Assembly (NCBI GenBank): GCA_013397455.1
Contig: VYZB01000276.1
Location: 240,146-304,145 of the forward strand
Direction: 5' to 3'
From: Crotophaga sulcirostris
Lineage: Eukaryota; Chordata; Aves; Cuculiformes; Crotophagidae
DNA: 64,000 bases
This document shows, piece after piece, positions 24,138 to 37,700 of the stretch. The notes below the pieces were generated by a model that was not told where the DNA came from, made no database searches, and saw only the letters and a program-made list of their open reading frames with translations. A program made the position numbers and the translations under genes. The first letter of the stretch is position 1. Every line of letters begins with the position of its first letter.

Positions 24138-24159
24138 ATAAGCGAGGCCTCTGTAAATA
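24133..24159 (+). promoter_or_regulatory. Two Pumilio-type elements around the stop codon
   Basis: The word tgtaaata, the RNA consensus of PUF-family proteins (UGUANAUA), occurs at 24133-24140, overlapping the ROR1 stop codon, and again at 24152-24159. The second is 19 bases after the first. Both are in the sense orientation of the ROR1 mRNA. Binding is inferred from motif identity only. Confidence 0.55.
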
Positions 24160-25740
24160 TAACTATTTACAATACAAACTAGAAAGTCGTAGAAAAGATT
24201 TATATTCAAATATTTTATTAAAGATTCTTCTGGTTGTTTAACAGACATTGCAGCAAGTATCTTCTGTGAAGTTTAACTGCTTAACAGGATGGGCAGACTC
24301 AACCAGACAAAGATGATTGTGGTATGAATACTCAGCTTTGTGAATGGACGCATTGTTTCTTTAAGTGCCCCCAACAATTCAAAAAGGGGAAGGGAGATTT
24401 TTTTTTTTTACATAAAAACATTTTATCATATGCTTTTTTCCCCCAGCTTTTTAGACCTCTGATGTGGTTTAAATCACGGAAACTTTTTTATACTGAAAAC
24501 ATATTTTAATAATTGTCTCTTTTTTTTAGGAGATGCAAATATTCGGAGATCTGCTGGATGTGCAATTTCAATTCCAATAGCTAGTTAAGATATTTGTAAA
24601 TTTTGCAGTCAAGGATTATGTTTCAAATATGTGATCTGAGAGCTGGATAAATTACTTCAGGTAGGATCTTGGTCTTTCATTAAGTTGGGAGTTTGAGTTC
24701 AGATTCAGACCAAAAAAAGTCATTTATATAACAGCACGATAGCTTGAGTTATCAATTTGCAGTCTACAAAAATCATCTGCTATTGGCTGCTGAAGATGGC
24801 TGGAGTTCTAAGCGATTGCCTTAAAGGAAATGAAATTAAAGTGTTTTAATTTCAGAACCTGAATCAACTTATTCAAAGATAACATTTCATAATCTTTATA
24901 GGTAGTTAAAGCGGAAATTTTATATCCTTTTGTTGCTATGCAACTGTTTAATGGAAAGGCTCCAAACCATGATTTTATATATGACAATCAGTTTTCCCAG
25001 GAATATTTATTGTTTCAGATCAATGTGTAATTTCAGAGACTATGACTCCAGTAACCCTGCATAAAGGGAAACTCATATTCCATCAGGCAGCGAAGCCATT
25101 GATAGCAACTTTGTCTGTCGGTTCAAATAATGTGAATTAGTGTTAACTTTCAGCTTAGAACTACGACATTTTATAATTACTGAAAAATCATTCAGGTATA
25201 AGCAATCTAGATTATTCATTTGAAACCACTTTAATGAGTTACAAAAGTGCTGTGTACATTAGTTTTTCACAGACATTTTTGTACTGAATAGTATTTTTAT
25301 TGTACACAGAACAAAACCAATCTTTTGCTCAGTTGACAATGTTGTATAATATGACTTTATTTTTATCTTTTTGCACAAAAGTGTGATAATGTTTTGTACA
25401 GCAGAAGTGAAAATACATCTCTGCATTTTATATCTTGGTCTGTTTCTTTTTATTTTTAACCTGATGTAGATGTTCTTGAAATGTATTATGGTGATATTCA
25501 GCCACTACCTTATACAAATATTTTTTTTTGTTTTCACTGCATGCATTTAATCACTGTATTACTTGATGATTGATTTATTAATTATGGGCATTTCAATTAG
25601 GCAAGCATGAAAATGTAATAACAAAGGCTATTTTATAATTAAGATATGTGCATTTTGTATTTCACATGCCAGAGATGATATTAAACACTGTTTATTTTAT
25701 GCTGCTGTTTATTAAAACATTGTTTTAAACGTATTGGTAT
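24138..25740 (+). other. ROR1: ROR1 3' UTR (end uncertain)
   Basis: The UTR starts after the TAA at 24137. It is AT-rich, with many ATTTA words and no long open frame. Candidate poly(A) signals are attaaa at 24217, 25680 and 25711, and an AATACA variant near 25411 followed by a T-rich tract (tctgtttctttttattttt). The final two attaaa sites are also followed by T/GT-rich sequence, so I place the end at about 25740. Shorter forms from 24217 are possible. An 8-mer miR-153 seed match is at 24936-24943. The true end cannot be fixed without transcript data. Confidence 0.6.
24936..24943 (+). promoter_or_regulatory. miR-153 8-mer seed match
   Basis: The word ctatgcaa in the ROR1 3' UTR is complementary to the miR-153 seed including the terminal A. 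It is a single site and its use in vivo is unproven; seed matches of this length also occur by chance. Confidence 0.3.
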
Positions 25741-28700
25741 TTCCTCCATCTTGATAAGACATTTGAAAAGTTTCGTTTTTAACAGAGAGCTAAAATCTGC
25801 TCAATCAGCTCAGGTTGGGAGTTTGCTGAAATGCTCACTTGAAAGAGGCTTGAGAGTGTTGCAAATAATATTTGCAGACAGATTACTTAGGGGTAACATA
25901 CAGAGGCTTAAATTAGTGCTTGACCAAATATTTGCAGAGCACACAAGAAGTGGGACGGCGTCACTACCCCGTGAGAGCGATGTGGTTTTTGCTGGGATCT
26001 CATTGGTGCAGTTAAGCTCTGCACCGAGGGCCAGCACCGCCCTTTCAGCCCCTCACTTCAGTTTTATCTCCTGGTGCATCGTGTGAGCGTCCACGGTGCG
26101 TTCTGTCGCTGCGGCGCCTCGAGCTGTCAGGCTGCCTCTCCATTTTACAGGCATGAAACTGTACTTGCAGATTTAAGAACAGTCAGTAATTATATAGGGT
26201 GGACTTTTGTGACTTCTGAGATCCTTTATGAATCTGAGATGGCAGCTTGCATCTGGATTAAATTTTGATCTGGATCAATGGTGAAAATGCATTGTATGTT
26301 AGCTAAATATATAGTTTTGAGTGAAAATTCAGACAATAATTACATCCTATTGACTTCTATATCTGTGTCAGGTTATCAGACTCTCAAATGCTAAAATATT
26401 ACTGTAGAGCAGAGGTGTTTTACAGGAATGGATGAGATGTTTTTCTCTAAACCATGGCTATTAACATAACCAGAGACTGGGGAATTGCTCTTTCTTACTT
26501 ATATATGTACAGTTTTACTGTGCTGGCTTGGCGTCTTGTTTGACAGGAAACAACCATTTTGTTGTTCTTGATCCATCTTTTCTCTCATCTTCTCCTGAAC
26601 ACTTTTTTGAGTGGTTGCATCAGCGCCAACGATTCTTTTGTGTCTTAACCATGAAGCACACTGAGAAGAAGCAGCCCTTCTTTTTACCCATTTTTTTCCT
26701 TTACCTGTACCATTAAAGGCTTTAAATTTCAACTGTGCCAGTTTAAAGATGGTCTGCTGCTTCCTGAGTATCCAGTTTTGGAAACAGAAGAAACTATTTA
26801 CAGAAAGATATGTCTGTGGTTCTTAGGTTATGCTGTTACGGCAAAATCTTCAGTAAAGAATATGCTGTAAATGAAGTCAATGGAGGAATAAGAATCTTTG
26901 CACCGTAGCTGACATACAGATATTTGTGCAAAAATATGGCTGGAAAAAATATTGAAGGTATCATAATCAGTAATACCAGTAATATTTGCTTGTCACTGTT
27001 AAGCAACAGCCTTTGCTGAGTGAATGTGTGAAGAAAATGGAAATACCTTCAGGAGGCTCTCTTTTCGTCTACACAGCCGTGGAGCCAGCTCAGAAGTCAT
27101 CTAGGAAGGTGGTCTCTGCCCGTTGGGATGGCAAGTGGTGTGTGTCCCATCAGGTCACATCTGAACACCTAAGGTGTAATGCCATAATTGCATTCCATTC
27201 TGTGAAAACGAGCACGAGCCACACTGCGGTCAGACCAGCCTCACTGCCATGCGCGCGTACCTCCCGTGGGACCGGCATCTTACACAGGTAAGCTTAGCTG
27301 GAAATTGGCATCCTTAGCTTTAATCACTCTGATAGGAAAGCAGTAACCTGATCCTTACTGGAGCAGCAATGGGAGTCATAAAATGGTCTTTGTGGTTTTA
27401 TATTAAAAAACCCAAAAGCCACAGTGCAAGCCCACTCACAGCTAAGCTTAGTTATTTTCCTTTATTTCAAAGTAAGCTAGGTCTTTAAAGGTAGAGTGTT
27501 TTTAGACTCACCGATGTAAACCAGCATGGAAAAATACACCTGAAAACTCTTGCAAAGAGAGACCTCTTCCTGCCCTTCTCTCTCCTCCCCTCAGTGGGTG
27601 AAATTTGTGAACTGTGAGACTGAAATCACAATCTTGGCTTGCAGTGGGTGCATAGGGAACAAATGACAACACAGGGGGGCAGGAATTCGTCAGGGAGAGA
27701 ATGGACAATAAAAATATTCTAAAAACCAGTTAGATAATGTGGAAAATAAATGTTACCAGAAATTAAGAAATTAGTCCACAGGTGGGAATACAGACATACA
27801 GATGAAAGTTATTTTCATGGCAAACAAAGGCAGAGAGAATTTTCCAGATTTCTAATGCTAGAATCGTCATCCCGTCTTCCTTCAAAGCGATGGGACAGTC
27901 AAGACTGTTGGAAATGCAATAACGGATTGAGAAGCTCTAGAGGTTTGGAAAGAAAACTCAATAAACACTGTTCAGTGAGTCTTCAGTCTGGAGAATCTCA
28001 TTCTCTCCAGGTGAGCTTGTATTTCTGTACAAGAGAGTAAATATTTGCTGATTTAAAGACCACGATGAAATGGAGATTTGTATCCTTTGGTCCCTCAGAG
28101 GAGTGATTACAGTGGGTTTCTGCATTCTCTGGATTGAAAGCAGAAGGTAAAGCAGAGAACTACGTGTACAGAAATTTGGGCTGGGAGTCACAAAAATACC
28201 AGCATACATTTATCCAGAGCATGAGAAACTCAAAAAGGAATCTATTATTTGCTTTGCATGAATAGGGATATCCAAGAATGCTGCAGACTTTGTAATACTC
28301 TGTTATGTTTGATTGCTGTGCCAGTACTGTTCTGTAATGTACCAGGAGAGTTTTAAAATGTCCACCTAACTCAAAACACTCCTGACAGGAAGGCAGGTGG
28401 TACAAAAACTGTCCTGAGTACAAACTGGTGTTCCCTGTGGCCCCAATCCTGAGGAGTGAGTCCCTTCAGCATCTGTTGTCTTTAGTTACTGGAAGGTATT
28501 TGGCTCGTTGGCAGGATTCACTCTTTTCATGATGTCTGAGCATTGTCTTTGTCTCCTCACAAAGTAGAGTCATTTGATCAAAGGGTGCCTGTTTTCTTCT
28601 GTTTCAGACCATTAGGCCTAGCTTGGCTGAGGTAGGCCAGGTGCAGCTCAGGCTAGGAGAGAGAAGCTACACAGCCAGGACTGCTTTCAGGAGGCCCTGG

Positions 28701-31700
28701 GCGGTGCTGGTGGGAAGATGCTGATGGGCTAAGCCAGCCGCCATCCCCTTGCGCTCTGCCACTTTAGGGACACCAAAGTACTAAGGTAGCTATGACTTTA
28801 TCATCCACCCTCCTCATGCAAGTGTAAGATACCAATAAATGGTTATAAATTATAGATATTAATTACAGATTCATGAACATGACAGAGCTGCAGGTAGGGA
28901 GAGAGGGTAATTGCTCTCCTCTTACCAAAGATGCCCATCTCGCAGGAAGGCCAGCTTTGCGGAAAAAAAAAATTCTTCTCATTGTTCCTTATGGCTTGGC
29001 ATAAAACACACTGAACTCCACAGAAGCCTTTGTGTTGATTTTAGTGATGTCTGAATCAGGCGTTTTAGCTCCTGGAGAGGCCTTGGGAATCTTAAAGAAC
29101 TTGATGAAACCCTCCCTGAACCTTTAATCTGTACCAATGAGAAACTTGATCTTGCAGCAGGAGTTCATGAATCGTTCTGATGCACCCTCGGAGTGTTACG
29201 AAGCAGGTGCCCAAGCCAGCAGAGGGACACGTGTTAACACATTTGTTCAAATGAGCAGTTTTGTTCAAAAACTGACTTCTGTTCCAAAGTGCTACAATAA
29301 ACCAAAAAAGATTTTTTTTTTTATTTGCCACAAAAAAATACAGCATCTTTACTGCGTGTTCCAATATTATAACCAGTATTTCTTTAGAGTACCAATTCAT
29401 CATCATCCTGTGGTCAGGGAATGGAATGAGCTGCCGTGCTAAGCTAAATTTCACCAACTCTGGTTCTGGTGGAGAACCTCAGTGGAAAAATAAGGCAATG
29501 GGGCTTCTGCCTGGGTGAAGTGATGGGGAGCAAATGTCTTTTGGAGGGGAAGCACTGGCTGTGTTTTGAAGGAGCATCTCCTTTGTGTCTATAAAATCTG
29601 CATACTGGTTCCTAAATTCCCCTCCCCAGCTATTGCAATGTCTTCATGGTAAATAACCTTGCACCTTTGTCCCAGATACTTCTTTTCCTGGAGGCAGAGC
29701 CAGCACATTTATTCCAGTGAAAAGAGAGGAGCCAAATGATTCTGGGCTGTTAGACTTGCAGAGCGTGGCTAAGCCAAGGAGGTCTGAGGGTGCTGGGGCC
29801 GATCTTAAAGCATGTAGTCACCCAAACCACATCCTCAAGTTCTGAGAGAGCATGCTTGCTTTTGGCTGCATCTTCAGTGGTGGTGTTTTGTGGTTTTTTT
29901 TGTGGCCCCAATTCTGTTCTCCAAGGGCCTGAAAGCCTCTCTTAAAGATGTGATGTCCATGGAATCTGAGAAGCAATTTTTATCTTGCTGTGGGCTGTCT
30001 TTTATAAGAAGCTAGAATATTGCCCCCAAGTCAGTCACTTTCTATCCCATCATATTTCTTCCTGTTTGATCTCTCAAAGATTAAAGTTCAGTATATTTCA
30101 GGACAGTTATATTGCTGAGGTAATATAAAATTATTAAAAACAGAGAGGACAATATTGTGACTACACATCAAAAGCTCTTTAAGACAAAGGAGGGAAAATT
30201 TACTTGAAACTGGAATTATTAGAAGCATCTGTGGTATCCTTTATTTTCCATTTAACAGTGCAACACATTTTACAGTGGTGTCTTAACTGTTTCAAACTGG
30301 CAACCTGGTACTGCCTTAATTTTCTGGTGTTACCCTAAACCTGTGATTTGCTGCAACAGCAACTCTTGGTTAGTGAGTTCTGACCTGAAGACACAAAGGT
30401 ACATTTACCAGTGCTGCAACTTCCAGCCTGTATGAAGAAGCAGTTGAGTTATCTTTTTTTGCTCATATGAGGATTTGAAGACCAGCCCATGGCTCTGATT
30501 CCTCTCCCATCATGTTGTGACTGATTTGGACTTCTGTGGAAGCGATGTTGGAGGGTGACTGCTGGGCAGTGTGAACCTGACTCTTGTGTACTGTGCTTTT
30601 CTGTGCATTTGGGCAGCTGCGATGTTGGATGGCCATGGTTACCTTGAAAAACACCTGTTCCAATGCAATAAAGATACTGATAGACAAGGAGGAGGAAACT
30701 GAACAATTAGGTTTTTAACAGGACTGTGCACAGTGATGCTGACTCCTGGAAGAAGAACGGGAACACAGAAGTGTAAAGTTCCTGCTTGGAAGTACAACTG
30801 TGGCTGTGGACAGTCACATTCATGGAGATCTGTATAGAGGTCACTGGTGAGCAGGAACAGTGTGAGTGCTTCTCCTCCCCTGGAAGGTCATTGCCTCTTC
30901 TCCCTTGGCACCCTGAGACCTGCTTGTAGAGCCTCATAATTCCAGTAGCTGCCGTTAGGAGCTCGGGCTGTGCAGAGGGCAGCAGGTCCCAGGGGGAGCA
31001 ACAACAGCCCCGTGACCGAGCTGCTGCGCTGAGTGTGGGTGGGATGCTGAGAGTGCAAAACCACCGTTAGTCCCAGCCCAGAGGGGTGTGCGTGCCGTGC
31101 GTGCTAGCGCTTCAGAGAGGTCAAAGCCAGGCAAACTGACTTAGGAGCACTGGAGAAGGCACAAATAAACAAATGGTCTGGACACTGTATCATGTTATAG
31201 CAGGAAACGGTGCCAGAAACAGAACAATTACTCCAAAGTAGATTTACATCAGTTGTATCCTGAAAGAAGGATTTTTTTTCCCCAAAGATAGATGGCATCA
31301 GATGGATTAGACACTGGATCAAAAAGTTAAAATTACTTTTGTGTGCGGACACGAGTTAGTTTGTGCTGAAATGTCTCTGGTCCTAAGGAAGCTATAGCCT
31401 TCCTAAGGAGCCAAGCAGTGAAGATTGCACAAGAAGCCATAAATCTAGCGTTTCCTCATTTCTGAGTGCTCAGCATTGCAGCATAAATAATGCTCTTTTC
31501 AAGCATCGCTTTGTAGGCAATTTCTGTGCAATATAATTTATGCATTTATTTTCTTATCTGGTAGCTAGTCTCAGTCCTGAAAATATGCAGACCACTTAAC
31601 AGAGCAAGATCAAGGCTTAACACTGTTACTGGTTTGTATCCTACAAAAGCTGCTGCTGTGCATGGTGCAGGAGCTGTCTCAGGTGCAAATGCTGGATTGT

Positions 31701-34700
31701 TCCACACCAGTGCAGAAGGAACGGTTGTGCGCTGCTTTTCCCATATTCTGCAACTTCAGCAGCTGGTAGGGCTATGGGAGGAGTCTGGTTTGCATGTTGT
31801 TGCTTTTTATCTTCCTAACTTTAAGGCAGTTGAGTTTATTCACTACTGGCTGCTTCGTGAGGGTTTGTTCAGCTCCTCAAAATGATGCTGTTCCAAGTGA
31901 CTTGTGGAGGGTGACAAGAACCCAGCTGACGATAGCATCCAGCTCCTGGTTTGATCCTGCAGTGATTCAAAACATCTAAGCTATTGTTAACATGAGTTGG
32001 GTGCTGTCCACCTAACATCTCTTTGCCGTGGAGGAGGAGGACAGACCTACCTAATTGCTCTGGCAACCACCATATACACACACTGTTAACCAGAGCCTCA
32101 GAGAACAGTGTGTAGATTCCTGAAAAATCAGAAAGAACAGAGAGCAAGGGGGGAGATAACAGTCCTGGGTCACCTGGGTAGTGTTGCCATGTCTCTCTCC
32201 AGGATAAGAAGCTGGGACACCTTCCAGGTAGGACTTGCTGCATGACCCTGTTCATTTTATCAGTGCATTTGTCATCAAATTTTTTGTAGGGCTGAAACAC
32301 AACAGGCTGGTAGGAACTGTTGAGCTGTTGTTCTAGCCTGGCCATTAAATGTACAAAAGTCTTAGACAAATACAGAAATTTTAATTGTTTTTGCCAGGAT
32401 AGATGTTTTTCTGGGTAGAAAAATGGGAACATATCCAGGAAACCACACAAATAGTTCCATAGATAGGCAGTCTGTAGATAGATAGGTTTTTGAGTCATTT
32501 AAAAATACAAGATATACAGGGCAAACAGTAATGGTCACTGGTTCCTTTAGTGCCTGGCAACAAAGCTGTCCTATCTGAGAATTTATGCAGCATCTTTGTG
32601 CAGTGGATCAGTACTCCGTGTGCAGACTTCCTTGACAACCCTGAGAAGTAGAAAGCTGAGTTAACCGTAAATAGCATTTTACTTGCTATGTGGAAAAGGA
32701 AAAAGATGGAGGTTTACATGTCTTCTCTGTGAGAAAATATTAAAGTATGCTTTATGTAGTTGGTGTGAATTTTTAAGTACAAATTCCCAGATGGCTCCTG
32801 AGCTTGGGTAAATAGGATCTGTTCACCGGTCCTCTTTGCAAACAGGAGTCATTTATTTTCACTGCTGCACTTCTTCACCAGTGGCTCTTTTGGCAGCTCC
32901 TTAGTTCTGATGAAAACAGATGATGATATGAATTACTATGATTGCAGTTGTTACCAGTGCTAATTTTTAGATAGAGGAGGGTATCTGGTTCCTTTGATCT
33001 GTAGGATTTACACTCTTTTATCTTGTCTAAGTCAACTGCTCAAGAGGCATGTGCCCAGTCAGCTCTCTGCACTTCAGGAAAATGCTTTAAAGAAGCTGAT
33101 AATGTTACTTCTAAGTTTTCTGAGCTATCATGTTTTCAATCTTGATCAAGAGTGTCGGGATGAGTCTTAAGATCACTGGTAAATTAAAGTGTTGTTTCAT
33201 TTTGCCACGTGGGTCTCTATGTTTCAGATTTATCCCCCCACACACACAGTTTTTTTGATTGTTTGTTTAAAGAAGGCAAATTAATCCAGATTTTTTTTTG
33301 TGGATCATTCTTTGCTTTTCTGTCCTCATTTCCAGCCTCACTGCCTGCAATCACTTTAAATTATACTGCACTCTCCTCTCATAGTTGAACACATCCCCAG
33401 GTATATGCATGATTTTTCCAGACATCTTCACATTGATTATGGGCAAAGTAAGTCACGTAGCATTTGCAGCCGTCTGCTGGGATTTATAAAAACTGAAGTG
33501 GAAAACTGAAAGGAGCAAGAAGATTGTGTCCTTTTTTCAAAATAGCAAAATTAAATGCCTACTGTGATTATTCTGGTCACAAAGCAACCCGTTTAACAGA
33601 ATAGAGTTGTGTAATTTTACTAATCAAGTGTGAAATCAGAGTTTTAATAGCTTATGCTTTAGAGACTCGTGCATGTTAATGTTTCTTTAGGTGATGCTTT
33701 CAAATCCAGTAACAGACAACGCGGTCAATATGGACAGAGCAGCAGTGGTGAAAAACAATATCTTTATAGAGGCAAATGGTTTTGTTCTGTGTTAGAGAGA
33801 GGCTGCACCCAGAAGGTAACACTGTCTCTTTTTTCTTGTTAGTGATAAATAATTGTTAAGAATATTTAAAAGTCTTCAAACAATTTAAAAACCTGCTTAA
33901 TAAGTAAATTTGGATGTTGATTTAATTTTAATGGACAAGAAGTCGTGTTTTGAAAGTTAATGTGTGGCCTAGTCTGACAAGTGGTGCAGTGGTGGAGGGG
34001 ACCCAGCACGACGCATGCGTTCTGGTGAACACAACCAAGATAAAATAGGAAGATGGGAAGCCCTGATATTTTCCCTCTAACACGCCAGCTGGTTCCTCCA
34101 CCCTCCTGTCTTAAGCACACAACAATCACTCAATAATTATTGGCTTTATTTCAAGGAAACAAACAGAAAACAAAACGGTCCATTCAAACCATCCAGCAAA
34201 AGCAGATAGAAACCCCTCCTTCAAGTCTTTCTCCTTTTTTTGCTCAGATATTTCTGGAATGGAGGAAAAAACCTTTTCTTTCCCAAAGGAATGTCCCTAA
34301 AAGTCCTCCACCTCCAGAAAGCCCATTTTTGTAGTCCTTCCTGGCTGCCCTTAAGTAAGTCCTTCAGCCAGGAGCCCTCTGTGCTTTTGAACACCACGGG
34401 ACAAGCTCTCCCCCAGGCCTCCTGAAGGATGCGTGTGTCGTACTTGCAGCAGAGGGGCTGATTAAGCCCAAGTGCTTCTGTTTTACAGTGATCAGCTGGC
34501 AGCACGGATTGCCTGGAGGATAAGACTTGTGGCAGAACTTCTCTCAGTGTGCTTAGTAAGAGCACACAGGGAGAGTGCAGGTAAGGATCCTGCAACTTTT
34601 TCTCAGCGGATCAGATGCTTTAGCCCATTGCAGTGGTGCACAATGTCCAGAGTCTGGTGGTTACAGGGAAGTTGCCATTAGCCTGAAGACAAGAAAACTG

Positions 34701-37700
34701 CTTTTGGCAGGCCATGAGAGTCCTGGGGCAGCTGCCTCTCCGTGTTCCCCTATTTCCCTCGTTCTTTCCTTACACACTGGGGTGGACACGCCGCGTGCAA
34801 ACAGACCCCAGCCCAACCTCTGCAGCTGCGCGCGGCCAGCCCGGGGATACGCGACTGCGAAAGGCAGGGAAGGAGGGCAAGTTCCTCCTCTGTTAGCAGG
34901 CCAGCACAGCTTCAGTTTATAGCAGGAGGATACAGATGAGAAGTGTTCTAGAAAACTCTGTTTTCCATTGCAAAACTTCCTTACATGGAGAAGGACCGTG
35001 TTTCTTCTCTGAGGTTTTACGAGCCAGCTGAAGGGTCTTCTCTCAGCTTTGCCAGGTAACAAATTGCAACAAACATTCTGCTTTCACTGCCACTAGTTCA
35101 GAAAAAGCAACATTAGGGCCAGGATGTTTGGATCTGGATACTAAAGAAAGCAATTATTTTCTTTTTCCTGTTAGTGAATATTCTCAATTATTTAATTTCC
35201 TATGGAGACATTTGGCAAGCAGTTTCCTTCCCAGCTACTGCCAGCAGCTCTTGTTCCTAAATGAAACAAGTTCTTGGCCTACAGGAGCTGAGCCAGAAAA
35301 TTTGTCACTGTTGGGCCAAATGATATTTTTATTTTACCTAATCAATGACATTTATTTCAGGCAATGCATATTTTAAGATCATTTATTATATTAATAACTA
35401 ACATGGGGAAATAGTGAGTTCACTCTAAGAAAAAAAAAAACCCTCATCATTTTTATGATGTATTTATTTTTGTACTGCTAGGGTTGTACATGGCATCACT
35501 GTTGAAATATTTCTGAAGCAAACTTTCAAACTAGCAGATGGAGCCAGATTCTTTTTCTCAGTTCAGTTGCCTTTGCTTCCCTCCAGAATTTGGCAGTATT
35601 TGGCCTGCTGATAGTTTTCTTAAGGACAAGAAGTTCTCAGCCCCAGTAATACCAGTACGGTGGATTCCTGACTCGTTCTATTTGAAGGCCTTAGCAGTGG
35701 GGATGAGTCTGGGACATTAAGGATGAAAGCTTGGGCCTGCTGAAGTTAAATTCTAATTAATGCTAGTGGAAATAGGTTTTCATTGTAGAATTTTTTTCTC
35801 AGGTACAGAATCAGATTGATTGCAAATCCCCCAAAAATACCTCCAGTTTGCCTTCAAAGCTGATCTAGTTGAGCCTTTGATGCTCAAGTACGGCTTCCAC
35901 CGGTTTCATCACAAATTCTTAGTGTGGAATGGAAGGAAATTGAGATCTGTAATGGAATTGTTTCCTTTTATGGACACAGCTTTAAATATTGCTAAAAGCA
36001 AAAGGCCTCTGGCAAGCAGCTTTTGACATTTTACAGGGCTGCAGTGGCAAGGAAGGTTGGAAGGATATCAAAGAGACAAAAATAACGTTGATCACTGAGA
36101 TCAAGAGTCCGTATTTTTTCATAACTAGTGTCTTCCTCTCACTTTCCTTTTTACTTCCTGAAAGATAATGGACAGTAGTGGGGTCACAGGGGATTTCATA
36201 ATTCAGACAGTGGGTGATTCAACATTTTGTTATGTATCAAATTGCATTGGCCCAATATGTTTTGTTTACAATTTAATCTGCACCCCCAATCAATTATTTT
36301 TATAGAAGCAGGAGCAATAAGAATGAGATAATGCAGAGCTTTAGGAGGGCGCCAAGGCAGACAATGCTGGGAGCAGACAAGTCTCTCCTGCAAGTTGCCA
36401 GGTTTCCGGTGGGGGCCAGCAAAGGGGATGCAATTTTTAATTTTCCTCCTTCCCATAAAAACATCTTGCTAAAAAAATGTTTGGTATTCTGAGTTGTTTC
36501 AGAAGAAGCGTCCTCAGATGGGATTTAGGAAAGCAGCCAGTGCTGCCTCCCAGTGCTCCTCACGGCTCGGTTTTATGGTGATGGGGCCACGGAGCCAGAG
36601 TCTTCAACCAGACCTTCTGATGTAGGAACCCCCCGAGCAGGGTAGGAGGAAGAGTGCTTCCTCTGCTCTGGTGGGCACGCTGGGCCTCAAGAACTTCCTC
36701 CTTGCCTTACTCCAGGACAGACACACACCCAATCCAAAATCCCATCTCAGTAAGTCAATGGTAACACTCTGGCATAAAACCACCCAGGGCTGGAGTGGTG
36801 GCAGAGAGTGTTGTTCCAGATGAGATGATCCAGTGTGACTTCTGCCAGAAAAGGGGGGCTCACCACCCCCCTCACTCCCAGGTGCTCCCGTACCAGCTCA
36901 CCTGCAAGCTGCACCCTCCCACAGGCCACGTCACCTTGCTTGGCCATCCCCAGCCCTGGAGGATTGGGATGCTGCCAAAACAGCCTGTTCCCTGCTTTGC
37001 CTGTGGATGGAGTCAGCTGACAGATCCTGCAGATGCCAGTGCTGGCGCTGCTGCCGGAGACTTTCTGAGTAAAGATGAAGGTCCATGGGAGTTGAAACCT
37101 CTCTGAAGTGGTCCTGACCCCCCCCTAACCCCAGCGCAGGTGCCTGCCTGACCCTGTGGTGTCCCAGCCCAGGAAGCCAAACTAGGAGAAAATGATCCCT
37201 TTTTTTGTTATATTTTATTTTACTGGTTTTCTGATGACTTCCCTCTCTGTTCACAGCAGGATCAGATGAACCCTGGGGAGGGATAGGAATGTGTGGACAA
37301 AAGCACAGGAGACGGTGGGGTCGTGGCATCGCTAGCTTGGGCTCTCTTAAGCTGACATGAAACTGAGAATTGCTTTACCTTGCTTAGGCTGCAGTTGCTC
37401 TGCCTTTGTTTATAAAAGATAATACAGCTATAGAGTATGTCTGAGGCAGGAACAAGGCCTACAGTGTGCATGGCCCATGCAGCAATGTGAGGGATCATAA
37501 AGGAATCACAGTTAAATAGGCACTTTTCTTTGTTTATTTCCAGTGTTTGTGCAGTAACTTTGAAACTAAGGCAAAAGACTCATGTAAAAATACCAAATGG
37601 ATTTTAAAAAACTCTACATAATAGCAAAATATTTCTTCGATTTGCTTTATAAATTATTTTAAACAATATTTTCTTTTCCTTGGAGAAGGAAAGAACAATG

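Noticed and set aside
26986..27291. 101-codon frame ending at a good donor-like site (acag|gtaagc, about 27289)
   Set aside because: No convincing acceptor or similarity; a single donor-like word is common by chance.
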